From Humimonas sp964465015 (GTDB lineage: Bacteria; Gemmatimonadota; Gemmatimonadetes; Palauibacterales; Palauibacteraceae): a stretch of 8,555 bases of DNA. Under the pieces are notes generated by a model. The model was not told the DNA's origin and ran no database searches. It saw nothing but the letters and a program-made list of their open reading frames with translations. Shown one piece after another: positions 1 to 6,302 of the stretch (the first letter of the stretch is position 1; every line of letters starts with the position of its first letter). The position numbers and the translations under genes are program-made. The stretch covers positions 1 to 8,555 of the forward strand of contig CAYXHP010000025.1 of assembly GCA_964465015.1 (NCBI GenBank). The letters are read 5' to 3'.

Positions 1-552
1 ATCGGGGCCGAGCTCGCGGGCCTCGTCTTCACCGTCGTCCTGGCGATGATCTTCTACGTGCTCTTCCGGCCGGTGAGCCGGGAGGTCAACCTGCTCGCCA
101 CCTTCCTCCGCCTGGCCGGGATCACCGTGCAGGCCGTGGCCGTCACGAGCCTGGTCGCGGCGCTGGCGCCTCTCGCGGCGGGAGCCCACGCCGACGCCTT
201 CGCCGCGGGGCAGCGCTCCGTCCTGGTGAGCTTCTCGATCGAAGCGCACCAGGCGGGCTTCGGGCTCGCCCTCCTCCTGTTCGGCACCGGCTTCCTGTTC
301 CACGGCTGGCTGATCTACCGGTCGGGCTTCCTTCCGCGGACGCTGGGCGTCCTGATCGTGGTCGCCGGCCTGTGTTACATTACCAATTCCCTCGCGCTGT
401 TCCTGGCGCCGGCGCTCCAGGACCGGCTGTTCCCGCTCATCCTCCTGCCGCCCTTCGTGGGGGAGCTGTCCCTGTGCCTGTGGCTGCTGGTGAAGGGGGT
501 CGACGCGCAGCGGTGGACCGAGCGGTGGCGGGCGGCACGCGCCGTCGCCTGA
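1..552 (+). CDS. DUF4386-like multi-pass membrane protein (5' partial)
   Basis: The reading frame is open from the first base of the window and ends at TGA 550-552, giving 183 visible codons. The first in-window Met (46) is inside a hydrophobic helix, so the true start lies upstream; about 45 N-terminal residues are probably missing for a family of about 230 aa. About five hydrophobic segments are visible, near residues 6-22, 38-60, 87-106, 114-134 and 143-163. The C-terminal half carries what I recognise as the DUF4386 signature: a GFLFHGWLIYRSGFLPR stretch followed by a Gly-rich helix, then LFPLILLPPFVGELSLCLWLL, and a short basic cytoplasmic tail. The family is an integral inner-membrane protein of unknown biochemical role, so none is claimed. 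No terminator is obvious after the stop, and the next + strand gene follows about 105 bp later. Confidence 0.87.
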   Translation: MGAELAGLVFTVVLAMIFYVLFRPVSREVNLLATFLRLAGITVQAVAVTSLVAALAPLAAGAHADAFAAGQRSVLVSFSIEAHQAGFGLALLLFGTGFLFHGWLIYRSGFLPRTLGVLIVVAGLCYITNSLALFLAPALQDRLFPLILLPPFVGELSLCLWLLVKGVDAQRWTERWRAARAVA

Positions 553-592
553 CCCGCTCCAGCGTCGGGCTTCCGCTCCCGAGAGGAGCGCC

Positions 593-643
593 ATGAGACC
601 CGAGGATCACCGCGGTGCCGCGGCCGCGTCTCTCACTCCGTGA
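593..643 (+). other. possible 16-codon leader ORF
   Basis: An ATG at 593 is preceded by an AGGAG at 584-588 (spacer 4 nt) and reads MRPEDHRGAAAASLTP before TGA at 641-643. The stop directly abuts the AAGGGA (643-648) that serves the next gene at 658. The frame could be a translated leader coupling ribosomes to the downstream gene, or a chance frame in GC-rich DNA. The peptide has no recognisable run of one amino acid that would suggest attenuation. Only the spacing and the ribosome-binding-like sequence support it. Confidence 0.2.
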
Positions 644-657
644 AGGGAAGCGAGCCG

Positions 658-1347
658 ATGAGAGATCGGGAGGATCGAGCGAGGACCCTCAGGCGCGCGC
701 TCGGGGAGCTCGTGCTGATCGTCGTCGGCGTGCTTCTGGCGCTCACGGCGGCCGATTGGCAGCAGCGGCACGCCGACCGCCAGAGCGAACACCTCGTTCT
801 CCGGGAGATGAGCGCGGCGCTCGCAGCGGACGCCGACACCCTCCAGGCGCAGGTGGAGCGGTACCGCCACATCGAGACGCGCGTCGAGACGCTGCTGGCC
901 CTGCTCCACGTCCGCGCACCCTACGCGGATTCCCTCGACGCGTACTTCGGCACGTTGTACGGGTTCTGGAGGCCTCCGCTGAACACGGCGGCCTACGAGT
1001 CGCTCAAGTCGCAGGGGCTCGGCCTGGTGTCCGACGACCAGCTCCGATCCCGGATCGTCAGCGTCTACGAGCTGTCTTACCCACGCGCGGCGGCCGCGCT
1101 CGACATCGAGCGCAACGTCATCCTGGACCTGCTGCGTCCGTACTTTCTCGTGCACTTCAAGGACCTGGAGTTCAGCGCGAGCGCCACTCCGCTCGACTAC
1201 TCATTCGTCTCGAGGGACCCGGAGTTCCGAAACCTCGCGGATTACCGGCTGCAGATTCTGAAGCAGAACTGCCTGCCCTCGTTACAGGAGACCGTTCCGA
1301 AGCTCCGGGCGCTTCGGGCCGCGATCGACGAGGATCTGGCTCGCTGA
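658..1347 (+). CDS. DUF6090-like single-pass membrane protein
   Basis: This is a 229-aa protein. ATG 658 is preferred because AAGGGA (643-648) sits 9 nt upstream; an in-frame GTG at 640 would add six residues but overlaps that signal. A short basic N-terminus (RDREDRARTLRR) precedes one transmembrane helix at about residues 15-32 with the G-E-L-V-L-I-V-V-G-V-L-L-A-L pattern. A charged, probably helical region follows (about 35-85), and then a mid-region resembling the N-Y-E-x-L-K-S-x-G motif of DUF6090 (AAYESLKSQGLGLVSDDQLR). Positive-inside logic would keep the N-terminus in the cytoplasm and the roughly 195-residue C-terminal part outside the membrane. No catalytic motif is visible and function is unknown. 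The family assignment rests on pattern memory and should be confirmed with a profile search. The gene sits between two other + strand genes, with moderate gaps on both sides. Confidence 0.75.
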   Translation: MRDREDRARTLRRALGELVLIVVGVLLALTAADWQQRHADRQSEHLVLREMSAALAADADTLQAQVERYRHIETRVETLLALLHVRAPYADSLDAYFGTLYGFWRPPLNTAAYESLKSQGLGLVSDDQLRSRIVSVYELSYPRAAAALDIERNVILDLLRPYFLVHFKDLEFSASATPLDYSFVSRDPEFRNLADYRLQILKQNCLPSLQETVPKLRALRAAIDEDLAR

Positions 1348-1397
1348 GGGCGCCTCCCGACGATCCCCGCGTCTTCCCGGGGCGATCCCCGCGCCCT
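1347..1397 (+). repeat. nested inverted repeats after the DUF6090-like gene
   Basis: Directly after the stop codon, AGGGCGC (1347-1353) pairs with GCGCCCT (1391-1397). An inner CCCCG/CGGGG pair (1365-1369 with 1378-1382) could form a smaller hairpin. An 11-bp direct repeat, CGATCCCCGCG, also occurs at 1361-1371 and 1383-1393. No U-tract follows, so a canonical intrinsic terminator is not supported. A Rho-type or structure-only role is possible, and GC richness alone could explain it. Confidence 0.25.
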
Positions 1398-1416
1398 GGA
1401 GCTCACCACCTGAGAC

Positions 1417-1422
1417 AGGAGG
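1417..1422 (+). promoter_or_regulatory. Shine-Dalgarno AGGAGG deciding a GTG start
   Basis: A perfect AGGAGG is followed by a 7-nt spacer and then GTG at 1430. This fixes the start of the split-barrel protein at the GTG rather than at the next in-frame ATG at 1445. Confidence 0.75.
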
Positions 1423-1429
1423 AGAAACC

Positions 1430-1873
1430 GTGCCCAGGCTACCGATGACGCCGGAGGAGGTCGATCGCCTGCTCTCCAGCTGCGATCTCGTGAACGTGGC
1501 CTTCGACGCCGGAGAGTCGACCTACCTGATTCCCCTGGGCTGCATCTGGCTGGACGGGGCCCTGTACGGGGTCACCGAGGCAGGCCGGAAGACCGGGATC
1601 GCCGCCGCCCGCCCGCGGGTGGCCTTCCAGGCGGACACCGCGCGTGATACCGGCATGTGGGAGTGGGAGAGTGTCACCGGGGAGGGACGCTTCGAGATCG
1701 TCGAAGACGCGGAGGAGCGCAGGCGGGCCATGGTCGAGCTCCAGACCGCGATCGCCGAGGCGCCGGAGTGGTGGAAGGCCGAGCGGGCCCCCGAGATGGC
1801 CGCCGGCCGGCTCCTGGTGTGGCGTATCGAGCCCGCCTCGACGACGGGCGTTCGGTACACCAGGCCGGAGTGA
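1430..1873 (+). CDS. pyridoxamine 5'-phosphate oxidase-superfamily split-barrel flavin-binding protein
   Basis: This 147-aa protein has a GTG start under a perfect AGGAGG. The order of elements matches small NimA-like or PNPOx-like split-barrel proteins. An N-terminal helix (MTPEEVDRLL) comes first, then a strand with an STYLIPLGCIWLDGALYG segment (about 30-48). The GRKTGIAAARPRVAFQAD segment (about 52-69), the usual flavin-phosphate-contacting region, follows, and then WESVTGEGRFEIVED (about 78-92). The family binds FMN, or sometimes F420 or haem, as a homodimer and includes reductases, oxidases and uncharacterised members; the substrate cannot be read here. The protein has no signal peptide or membrane segment and is probably cytoplasmic. 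It is the last gene of the + strand group and is convergent with the DUF6768 gene, leaving only a 40-bp GC-rich gap without a clear terminator. The superfamily call is fairly secure, the finer subfamily is not. Confidence 0.82.
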   Translation: MPRLPMTPEEVDRLLSSCDLVNVAFDAGESTYLIPLGCIWLDGALYGVTEAGRKTGIAAARPRVAFQADTARDTGMWEWESVTGEGRFEIVEDAEERRRAMVELQTAIAEAPEWWKAERAPEMAAGRLLVWRIEPASTTGVRYTRPE

Positions 1874-1913
1874 GCGCCGGGGCCGCGGGGCGCGTCCGGT
1901 TCGGGCCGCCCCT

Positions 1914-2306
1914 CTAGCGGCCCGCCTCCCCCACCCTCTCCGCCAGGCGCGAGACCTGGAGCTCCAGGCGCTTCACCTCGCGGACGACGGAGAGACGCGC
2001 CACCTCGAGCCAGTACCACACCTTGATGGCCAGCACGAGGCCGAAGCACGCGAACGCCGCGCCCCCCCAGACGAGCATCGTGCGCGCGTCCGCCGCCCCG
2101 GCGAAGCGGACCGCGGCGTAGATCGCGGCCACCGTGAGCACGAGGTTGGCCACGACGCCTCCGATGGCCAGACGCCGGTTCCTGCCCCGGAACGCCGCCA
2201 TGAGGGAGGCGGCCATGCCCGGGTCGTCGAAGCTGGCGAGCGTCCCGGTCTCGTCTCGCTCCAGGGCCTCGCGGATCATCCGGTCCGCGTCGTCGCGTCG
2301 AGTCAT
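1914..2306 (-). CDS. DUF6768-like two-helix membrane protein, candidate sigma partner
   Basis: This 130-aa protein begins at tandem ATGs (2309 and 2306). The second is chosen because GGAGG (2318-2314) lies 7 nt before it; the first would add one Met. Either start overlaps the stop of the ECF sigma gene (ATGATGA), implying translational coupling. An acidic N-terminal segment (M-I-R-E-A-L-E-R-D-E, then a F-D-D-P-G turn, residues 10-30) leads to an amphipathic AAFRGRNRR stretch. Two transmembrane helices follow (about 46-67 and 77-97), and the second ends in IKVWYWLE. A basic coiled-coil-like tail (REVKRLELQVSRLAERV, about 109-125) closes the protein. This layout is typical of DUF6768 proteins, often found next to sigma-70-type genes. 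There is no HxxxCxxC zinc motif of classical ZAS anti-sigma factors. A role in anchoring or restraining the sigma factor is inferred from position only. Confidence 0.85.
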   Translation of the reverse strand: MTRRDDADRMIREALERDETGTLASFDDPGMAASLMAAFRGRNRRLAIGGVVANLVLTVAAIYAAVRFAGAADARTMLVWGGAAFACFGLVLAIKVWYWLEVARLSVVREVKRLELQVSRLAERVGEAGR

Positions 2307-2800
2307 CATACCTCCTCCAGGCGCGTGAGAAGCGCCTTTCTCGCGTAGAACAGCCTCGACTTCACGGTCCCCGCGGGCACGTCCAGAGCCTCCGCGATCT
2401 CGGCCACGCTCATCTCCTCCACGTAGAAGAGGGTGAGGACGTGGCGCTGCTCCGGCCCCAGCTCGGCGAGGCCCGCACGAACGGCGTCGATCCGGCCGGC
2501 CGAGGGATCGGTGGCCGGCGGCGGGGGCTCGAGCGTCCGCGTCGCGCGGCTCCGGGCGCACTCGCGCCGCACCCAGTCCCTGGCCTTGTTGGCCACGATC
2601 CGATGCGCCCACGCCCGGAAGCGGCCGGGGTCGTGGAGCGATCCGAGCCCTCGCACGATCGCGATCCAGCTCTCCTGCACCACGTCCCTGGCCGCCTCGC
2701 CGTCCCGCGTGAAGCAGGCGGCGTGGCGCCGGAGCCGGGTGTTCCAGCGCCCGACCAGCTCCGCGAAGGCGTCCGCGTCGCCGAGCTGGCTCCGGACCAC
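2306..2800 (-). CDS. ECF-type RNA polymerase sigma factor
   Basis: The product has 164 aa from the GTG at 2800. Sigma region 2 spans about residues 10-80 and includes DVVQESWIAIVRGL (39-52), the core-binding and -10-reading helix, followed by RFRAWAHRIVANKARDWVRR (60-79). A Pro-rich linker (about 90-100) joins it to sigma region 4 (about 105-162), with LGPEQRHVLTLFY and the helix-turn-helix EMSVAEIAEALDVPAGTVKSRLFYARKAL. There is no C-terminal SnoaL-type extension, and length is typical of small ECF factors. The start is uncertain: neither GTG 2800 nor any codon nearby has a good Shine-Dalgarno. The frame continues upstream with L-D-E-Y-L before the GTG, resembling the usual family N-terminus (M-D-E-Y-L), so translation may begin at CTG 2815. 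A frame-closing TGA lies at 2909-2911. The gene overlaps the DUF6768 gene downstream. Target promoters cannot be read here. Confidence 0.92.
   Translation of the reverse strand: MVRSQLGDADAFAELVGRWNTRLRRHAACFTRDGEAARDVVQESWIAIVRGLGSLHDPGRFRAWAHRIVANKARDWVRRECARSRATRTLEPPPPATDPSAGRIDAVRAGLAELGPEQRHVLTLFYVEEMSVAEIAEALDVPAGTVKSRLFYARKALLTRLEEV
2311..2318 (-). promoter_or_regulatory. GGAGGAGG ribosome-binding site inside the sigma gene end
   Basis: On the minus strand GGAGGAGG ends one base before the first ATG of the DUF6768 gene and lies within the last codons of the sigma gene. The overlapping GGAGG cores give spacers of 4 and 7 nt to the second ATG at 2306, favouring that start. A strong site at a stop/start overlap suggests the two products are made in linked amounts. 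Confidence 0.65.
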
Positions 2801-2907
2801 CAGGTATTCGTCCAGGACCCGTCCGGCGGCCCGCTGGCTGTTCCGGGATCCGGGCGGCCCGGCCTCACGCGTTGGGTCGATGGGCTCCTCGCATCGCTCG
2901 CGTCCAC

Positions 2908-2940
2908 TTCATAGTCGCGCGAGGACCCGCGACGGTTCAA
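2908..2940 (-). promoter_or_regulatory. weak promoter candidate for the sigma/DUF6768 pair
   Basis: The 190-bp gap between the permease stop and the sigma gene contains, on the minus strand, TTGAAC (2940-2935) and TATGAA (2913-2908), separated by 21 nt. The boxes resemble a -35 and -10, but the spacing is too long for a standard sigma-70 promoter. The TTGAAC also contains GAAC, a common ECF -35 core, which would fit autoregulation, but no matching -10 such as CGTC or CGTT at the right distance is convincing. The rest of the gap shows no other feature. Confidence 0.2.
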
Positions 2941-2989
2941 TCGGGCGGACAAGATGGTGGAAGGATGACAGGGTGGCGGAGGGGCCGGG

Positions 2990-5653
2990 TTACCCTTCCG
3001 CGCGCAGCGTGACGACGGGGTCCACGGAGGCGGCGCGTCGGGCGGGCAGCCAGCTGGCGGCCAGGGCCACGGCCGCCAGGATGAGCGGCACCGCCAGGAA
3101 CACGACCGCGTCGATGCCGCTCACCTCGTAGAGGAGCGTCCGCATGAGCCGGCTGAGGGCCAGCGCGCCGGCCAGTCCGGCCACCAGCCCGAACCCCACC
3201 ACCACGAGGGCCTCCCGCAGCACCAGGACGCGAATGTCGCGGCGGCTGGCGCCTAGCGCCATCCGGACGCCGATCTCGCGGCGCCGGCGCGTCACGAGGT
3301 AGGCCAGCACGCCGTAAATCCCGATGCTGGCCAGGAGCAGCGCCAGGAAGGCGAACAGCTCGAGGAGCGTCGTGCCGAAGCGACGCGTGGCCACCGACTC
3401 GCGGAACGCCCCTCTGAGGGTGCGGAGGTTGGCCACCGGGAGCTCGGGGTCGATGGCGTGTACCGCCCGGCGCAGTCCCCCCGCCACGGCGGCCGGGGAC
3501 CCGCCGGTCCGCACCACCGCCTCCATGCCGCTCCAGGCGTTCTTCTGCTCGTAGGGGACGTAGACCAGCGGGCGCATCGAGTCCGTGCTGAAGAAGCGGA
3601 CGTTGCCCACCACCCCGACCACCGTCCGGTAGATGTTCTCGTCCCGCCACGAGCGGACGCGCTTTCCGAGCGCCGACTCCTTCCCGAACATGCTTCGCTC
3701 GAAGGCGCGGTTCACGATCATGACGGGAACCGAGGCGCTGTCGTCGGAGGCGGTGAAGTGACGGCCCTCGAGGAGCGGGATACCCAGGGTCTCGAAGGAG
3801 CCGGGCTCGGCCGTGACCCAGAAGCCGAAGACCTCGTGGCCCTCCGGGGGCTCGGGCCGCCCCTCGGGCAGGAACGCGCGGCCCAGGTAGGATCCGCCGC
3901 CGCTGAGCGGCAGCGAGGACACGGCGCTGGCCGACTGGACGCCCGGTACGGCGCGCAGTCCCCGGAGGAGATCGCGGAAGAAGGCCTCCCTGGCCTGCGG
4001 CTGCTCGTAGCGCTCACCCTGCAGCGCCAGCTCCATGGTGACCACGCCGTCGGGCCGGAAGCCCGGGTCGGTGTCGTCCAGGCGGATCATGCTGCGCACC
4101 AGGAGGCCCGCGCCCACGAGCAGGACCAGGGAGAGCGCCAGCTCGCCGGCGACCAGGAGCTGGCGCGAGCGCCGTCCGGCCACGCCGGTCGTCGTGCGCA
4201 GCTCCTCGCCCGTCAGCACCCCCGAATCGCGGGCCCCGCGGCTCAGGCGCAGGGCCGGCGCCAGTCCGAAGACCAGCGCCGAGAGAAGCGACACGCCCGC
4301 CGCGAACCCCAGCACCTTGCCGCTCAGCCGCACCTCCTCCAGACGGGGCAGGTCCGGCGGCGCGTGGCTCACCAGGAAGTGCACGCCGGCCCACGCGAGC
4401 AGGGCGCCGAGCACTCCGCCGATCAGGGCCAGGAGGGCCGACTCCGTGAGGAGCTGCCGGACCAGCCGCCAGCGGCCGGCGCCGAGCGCGGAGCGCACGG
4501 CCAGCTCCCTGGCGCGAGCCGCGGAGCGCCCCAGCAGCAGGTTGGCGATGTTGACGCAGCCGATGAGGAGCACGAAGCCCACCGCGCCGAGCAGGATCCA
4601 CAGCATGCGTGTGAGCTGCTGGCCCACGAGCTGCGAAGACAGGGGCTCGGCCGTCGCGCCGATGCCCTGACGCTCCCGCGGGTCGTCACGCGCGACGCGC
4701 GCGGCCAGCGTGGCCAGCTGCGCCTTCGTCTCCCGGAGCGTGCGGCCGGGGGCCAGCCGGGCGATGGCGCCGAACCTGAAGTTGTCCCACTCCTGGAGGT
4801 CCGGCTCGTCGGCGGGCGTGTTCCGGAACGGAAGCCAGATCTGGGCCTGGTCCGGGTAGTCGAAGCCGCGGGGCATGACCGCGATGATCCGGGCGGGCGT
4901 TCCTCCCAGACGTATCGTGGTCCCCACGATGTCCCGATCGCCTCCGAACCGGCTCTGCCACAGCCCGTAGGAGAGGGCGACCGTGGCCTCCGACCCCGGC
5001 CGGTACAGGTCGGGCCCGGGAAGGCGGCCCAGGACGGGCGCGGTCTCGAGAGCCGGGAAGAAGTCCTCCGTGGTCGACGCGCCCCGGAGACGCTCCGGGC
5101 CGCCGGCATCCACCGCGTTCAGGACCCGGGGCGTGTAGAGGGCCAGCCGCGAGAACACGCCCTCCCGGCGCCACTGCTGGTAGTCCATGTAGGTGACGTC
5201 GAACTGGCCTCCGCTCTTGAGGTCCAGCGCCGCGGGGACCACCAGGCGGTCGCCGCCCGGGAAGGGCAGGGGCCGCAGAACCACTCCGTCGACGACGCTG
5301 AAGATCGTCGTCGTGGCGGCGATGCCCAGGGCCAGCGTCAGGATGGCGGTGGCGGCGAAGCCCCTGGAGCGGCGGAGCTGCCGGAGGGCGTGTCGCCCAT
5401 CCTGCGTGACCTCGGCCAGGAGCTGGAGCCGGCGCACCTTCCGCTCCCGCTGTCCGGCCAGCCGCCGGCACTCGTCGGCCACCGCGCCCACGTCACCGAA
5501 GCGGCGCCGGGCCTCGCGCTGCGCCTCCTCCGGCCCGGCCCCGGCGGCCTCGAGATCCCGCTGCCGCATGGCCAGGTGGAAGGAGAGCTCCTCGTCGACC
5601 TCCGAGGTCACGTCCCGACGACCCGGCCAGCGCCACCTGCGATCTCGTTCCAC
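2990..5653 (-). CDS. ADOP-type (MacB/FtsX-like) ABC transporter permease
   Basis: This 887-aa inner-membrane protein has the duplicated MacB/FtsX layout of acidobacterial duplicated orphan permeases. A cytoplasmic permease-prefix region (about 15-65, V-D-E-E-L-S-F-H-L then EARRRFGD) comes first, then TM1 (99-121) ending in VVLRPLPFP. The first periplasmic core domain spans about 125-340. Helices at about 351-373, 401-427 and 446-469 follow, with the FtsX signature A-R-E-L-A-V-R-S-A-L-G-A at 381-392. A fourth helix (500-519) leads to a second periplasmic core (about 530-755) and three helices (765-787, 815-835, 848-869), with the second signature R-R-E-I-G-V-R-M-A-L-G-A at 791-802. No Walker motif is present and no ATPase gene is next to it, as is usual for the group. 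The start is GTG 5653, 16 bp after padR; GGGGAG upstream is a weak ribosome site, but the N-terminus matches the prefix domain. By analogy with MacB it may export or transmit mechanical force; substrate unknown. Confidence 0.95.
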   Translation of the reverse strand: MERDRRWRWPGRRDVTSEVDEELSFHLAMRQRDLEAAGAGPEEAQREARRRFGDVGAVADECRRLAGQRERKVRRLQLLAEVTQDGRHALRQLRRSRGFAATAILTLALGIAATTTIFSVVDGVVLRPLPFPGGDRLVVPAALDLKSGGQFDVTYMDYQQWRREGVFSRLALYTPRVLNAVDAGGPERLRGASTTEDFFPALETAPVLGRLPGPDLYRPGSEATVALSYGLWQSRFGGDRDIVGTTIRLGGTPARIIAVMPRGFDYPDQAQIWLPFRNTPADEPDLQEWDNFRFGAIARLAPGRTLRETKAQLATLAARVARDDPRERQGIGATAEPLSSQLVGQQLTRMLWILLGAVGFVLLIGCVNIANLLLGRSAARARELAVRSALGAGRWRLVRQLLTESALLALIGGVLGALLAWAGVHFLVSHAPPDLPRLEEVRLSGKVLGFAAGVSLLSALVFGLAPALRLSRGARDSGVLTGEELRTTTGVAGRRSRQLLVAGELALSLVLLVGAGLLVRSMIRLDDTDPGFRPDGVVTMELALQGERYEQPQAREAFFRDLLRGLRAVPGVQSASAVSSLPLSGGGSYLGRAFLPEGRPEPPEGHEVFGFWVTAEPGSFETLGIPLLEGRHFTASDDSASVPVMIVNRAFERSMFGKESALGKRVRSWRDENIYRTVVGVVGNVRFFSTDSMRPLVYVPYEQKNAWSGMEAVVRTGGSPAAVAGGLRRAVHAIDPELPVANLRTLRGAFRESVATRRFGTTLLELFAFLALLLASIGIYGVLAYLVTRRRREIGVRMALGASRRDIRVLVLREALVVVGFGLVAGLAGALALSRLMRTLLYEVSGIDAVVFLAVPLILAAVALAASWLPARRAASVDPVVTLRAEG

Positions 5654-5669
5654 GGGGACCCCGGCTCCC

Positions 5670-6011
5670 CTAGCTCGTGGCCGCGCCGGCCGGGACCAGC
5701 ACCCGGGAGACGGCCGCGGAGAAGCGCACCCACTCGGACGTCTCCCGCCGGAGCTCCGTCTCGCCGCGCGGCGTCAGATGATAGAACTTGGCCCGCCTCC
5801 CCAGGTCCGACGTGCCCCACTCCGACTCCGCCCACCCCCGCTTCTCGAGCCGGTACAGGGCCGGGTAGAGCGACCCTTCCTGGATCTCGAGCGCGTCGCC
5901 CGTCGTCTCCTCCAGCCAGCGCGCCACCGCGTATCCATGGCGCGACTGGATGGAGAGGGCCTTCAGGATCAACGCGTCGAGCGTCCCGTGCAGGTGATCC
6001 GGCTTCTTCAT
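5670..6011 (-). CDS. PadR-family winged-helix transcriptional regulator
   Basis: This 113-aa protein starts at ATG 6011, with GGAGGG 10 nt upstream and a nearer GAGG. The N-terminal winged helix reads HGTLDALILKALS (8-20), then HGYAVARWLEE (25-35), the recognition-helix motif LYPALYRLEKRGW (48-60), and the wing R-R-A-K-F-Y-H-L-T-P-R-G (72-83). A short C-terminal helix (about 86-105) is the usual dimerisation segment of PadR subfamily s2, about 110 aa long. These proteins are dimeric repressors that release DNA on ligand binding. It lies 16 bp upstream of the ADOP permease on the same strand, a recurrent pair in Gemmatimonadota and Acidobacteriota, so it most likely represses its own operon. 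A composite repeat 28-68 bp upstream of its start is a good candidate operator. The ligand is unknown. Confidence 0.95.
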   Translation of the reverse strand: MKKPDHLHGTLDALILKALSIQSRHGYAVARWLEETTGDALEIQEGSLYPALYRLEKRGWAESEWGTSDLGRRAKFYHLTPRGETELRRETSEWVRFSAAVSRVLVPAGAATS

Positions 6012-6030
6012 CGCGCCTCGCCCTCCTGGT

Positions 6031-6079
6031 CTAGATTGTCTAGGTATGAGAGTGGCGAAGCATACCTAGATTGTCAAGG
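6031..6079 (-). promoter_or_regulatory. composite operator/promoter upstream of padR
   Basis: TCTAGGTATG (6039-6048) and CATACCTAGA (6061-6070) are perfect 10-bp inverted arms with a 12-nt centre. CTAGATTGTCTAGG (6031-6044) and CTAGATTGTCAAGG (6066-6079) are 14-bp direct copies with one mismatch, offset 35 bp. On the minus strand the distal copy contains a perfect TTGACA (6077-6072), so the -35 box lies inside a repeat. The best -10-like box, TCTCAT (6051-6046), is at a long 20-nt spacing, so the promoter assignment is tentative. The stretch is markedly AT-richer than its surroundings. Arms of the GTATG-N12-CATAC type fit a dimeric regulator such as the PadR encoded just downstream. Confidence 0.6.
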
Positions 6080-6302
6080 GTATTCTCGCACGGGCCGACC
6101 GGGATCGGCGCATCGGGGTGGGCCCATCGCGATCGCGCGGACGGGGGAGGTCCAAACGGCGACCGCGTATCGGAGGTGGCGGGTCCCGGCCGCTCCGGGG
6201 GACAAACGGGGCGTTCGTCGCGTCGGTTTCGGGGCGCGGTCGATGGGAAGTCGCCGCCGGCGCGCCGCACGCACGCCCGCCTCCGAAGGCCTTCGCCGCG
6301 AC
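6080..6302. other. intergenic stretch between the padR promoter and the RCC1 gene stop
   Basis: No gene with codon-like character or a ribosome site is visible in these 223 bp on either strand. Two short perfect palindromes, CGGCGCGCCG (6258-6267) and CGAAGGCCTTCG (6284-6295), lie just downstream of the RCC1 gene in its direction of transcription. The second, 8 bp past the stop, could act as a small hairpin, but no U-tract follows. I see nothing else to support a feature. Confidence 0.35.

Noticed and set aside
607..1155. A 182-codon minus-strand frame opposite the DUF6090-like gene
   Set aside because: Arg/Val/Glu-rich antisense shadow without motif. The + strand frame has a ribosome site, a membrane helix and a family-like pattern.
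1874..1913. Terminator between the convergent split-barrel and DUF6768 genes
   Set aside because: The 40-bp gap is GC-rich, but I found no stem longer than a few pairs with a plausible loop and no U-tract on either strand.
3458..6034. An 858-codon open frame on the + strand opposite the permease and PadR genes
   Set aside because: Its translation is rich in Arg, Gly, Ala, Pro, His and Gln with no domain pattern. It is the antisense shadow of two clear families in GC-rich DNA, where stops are rare.
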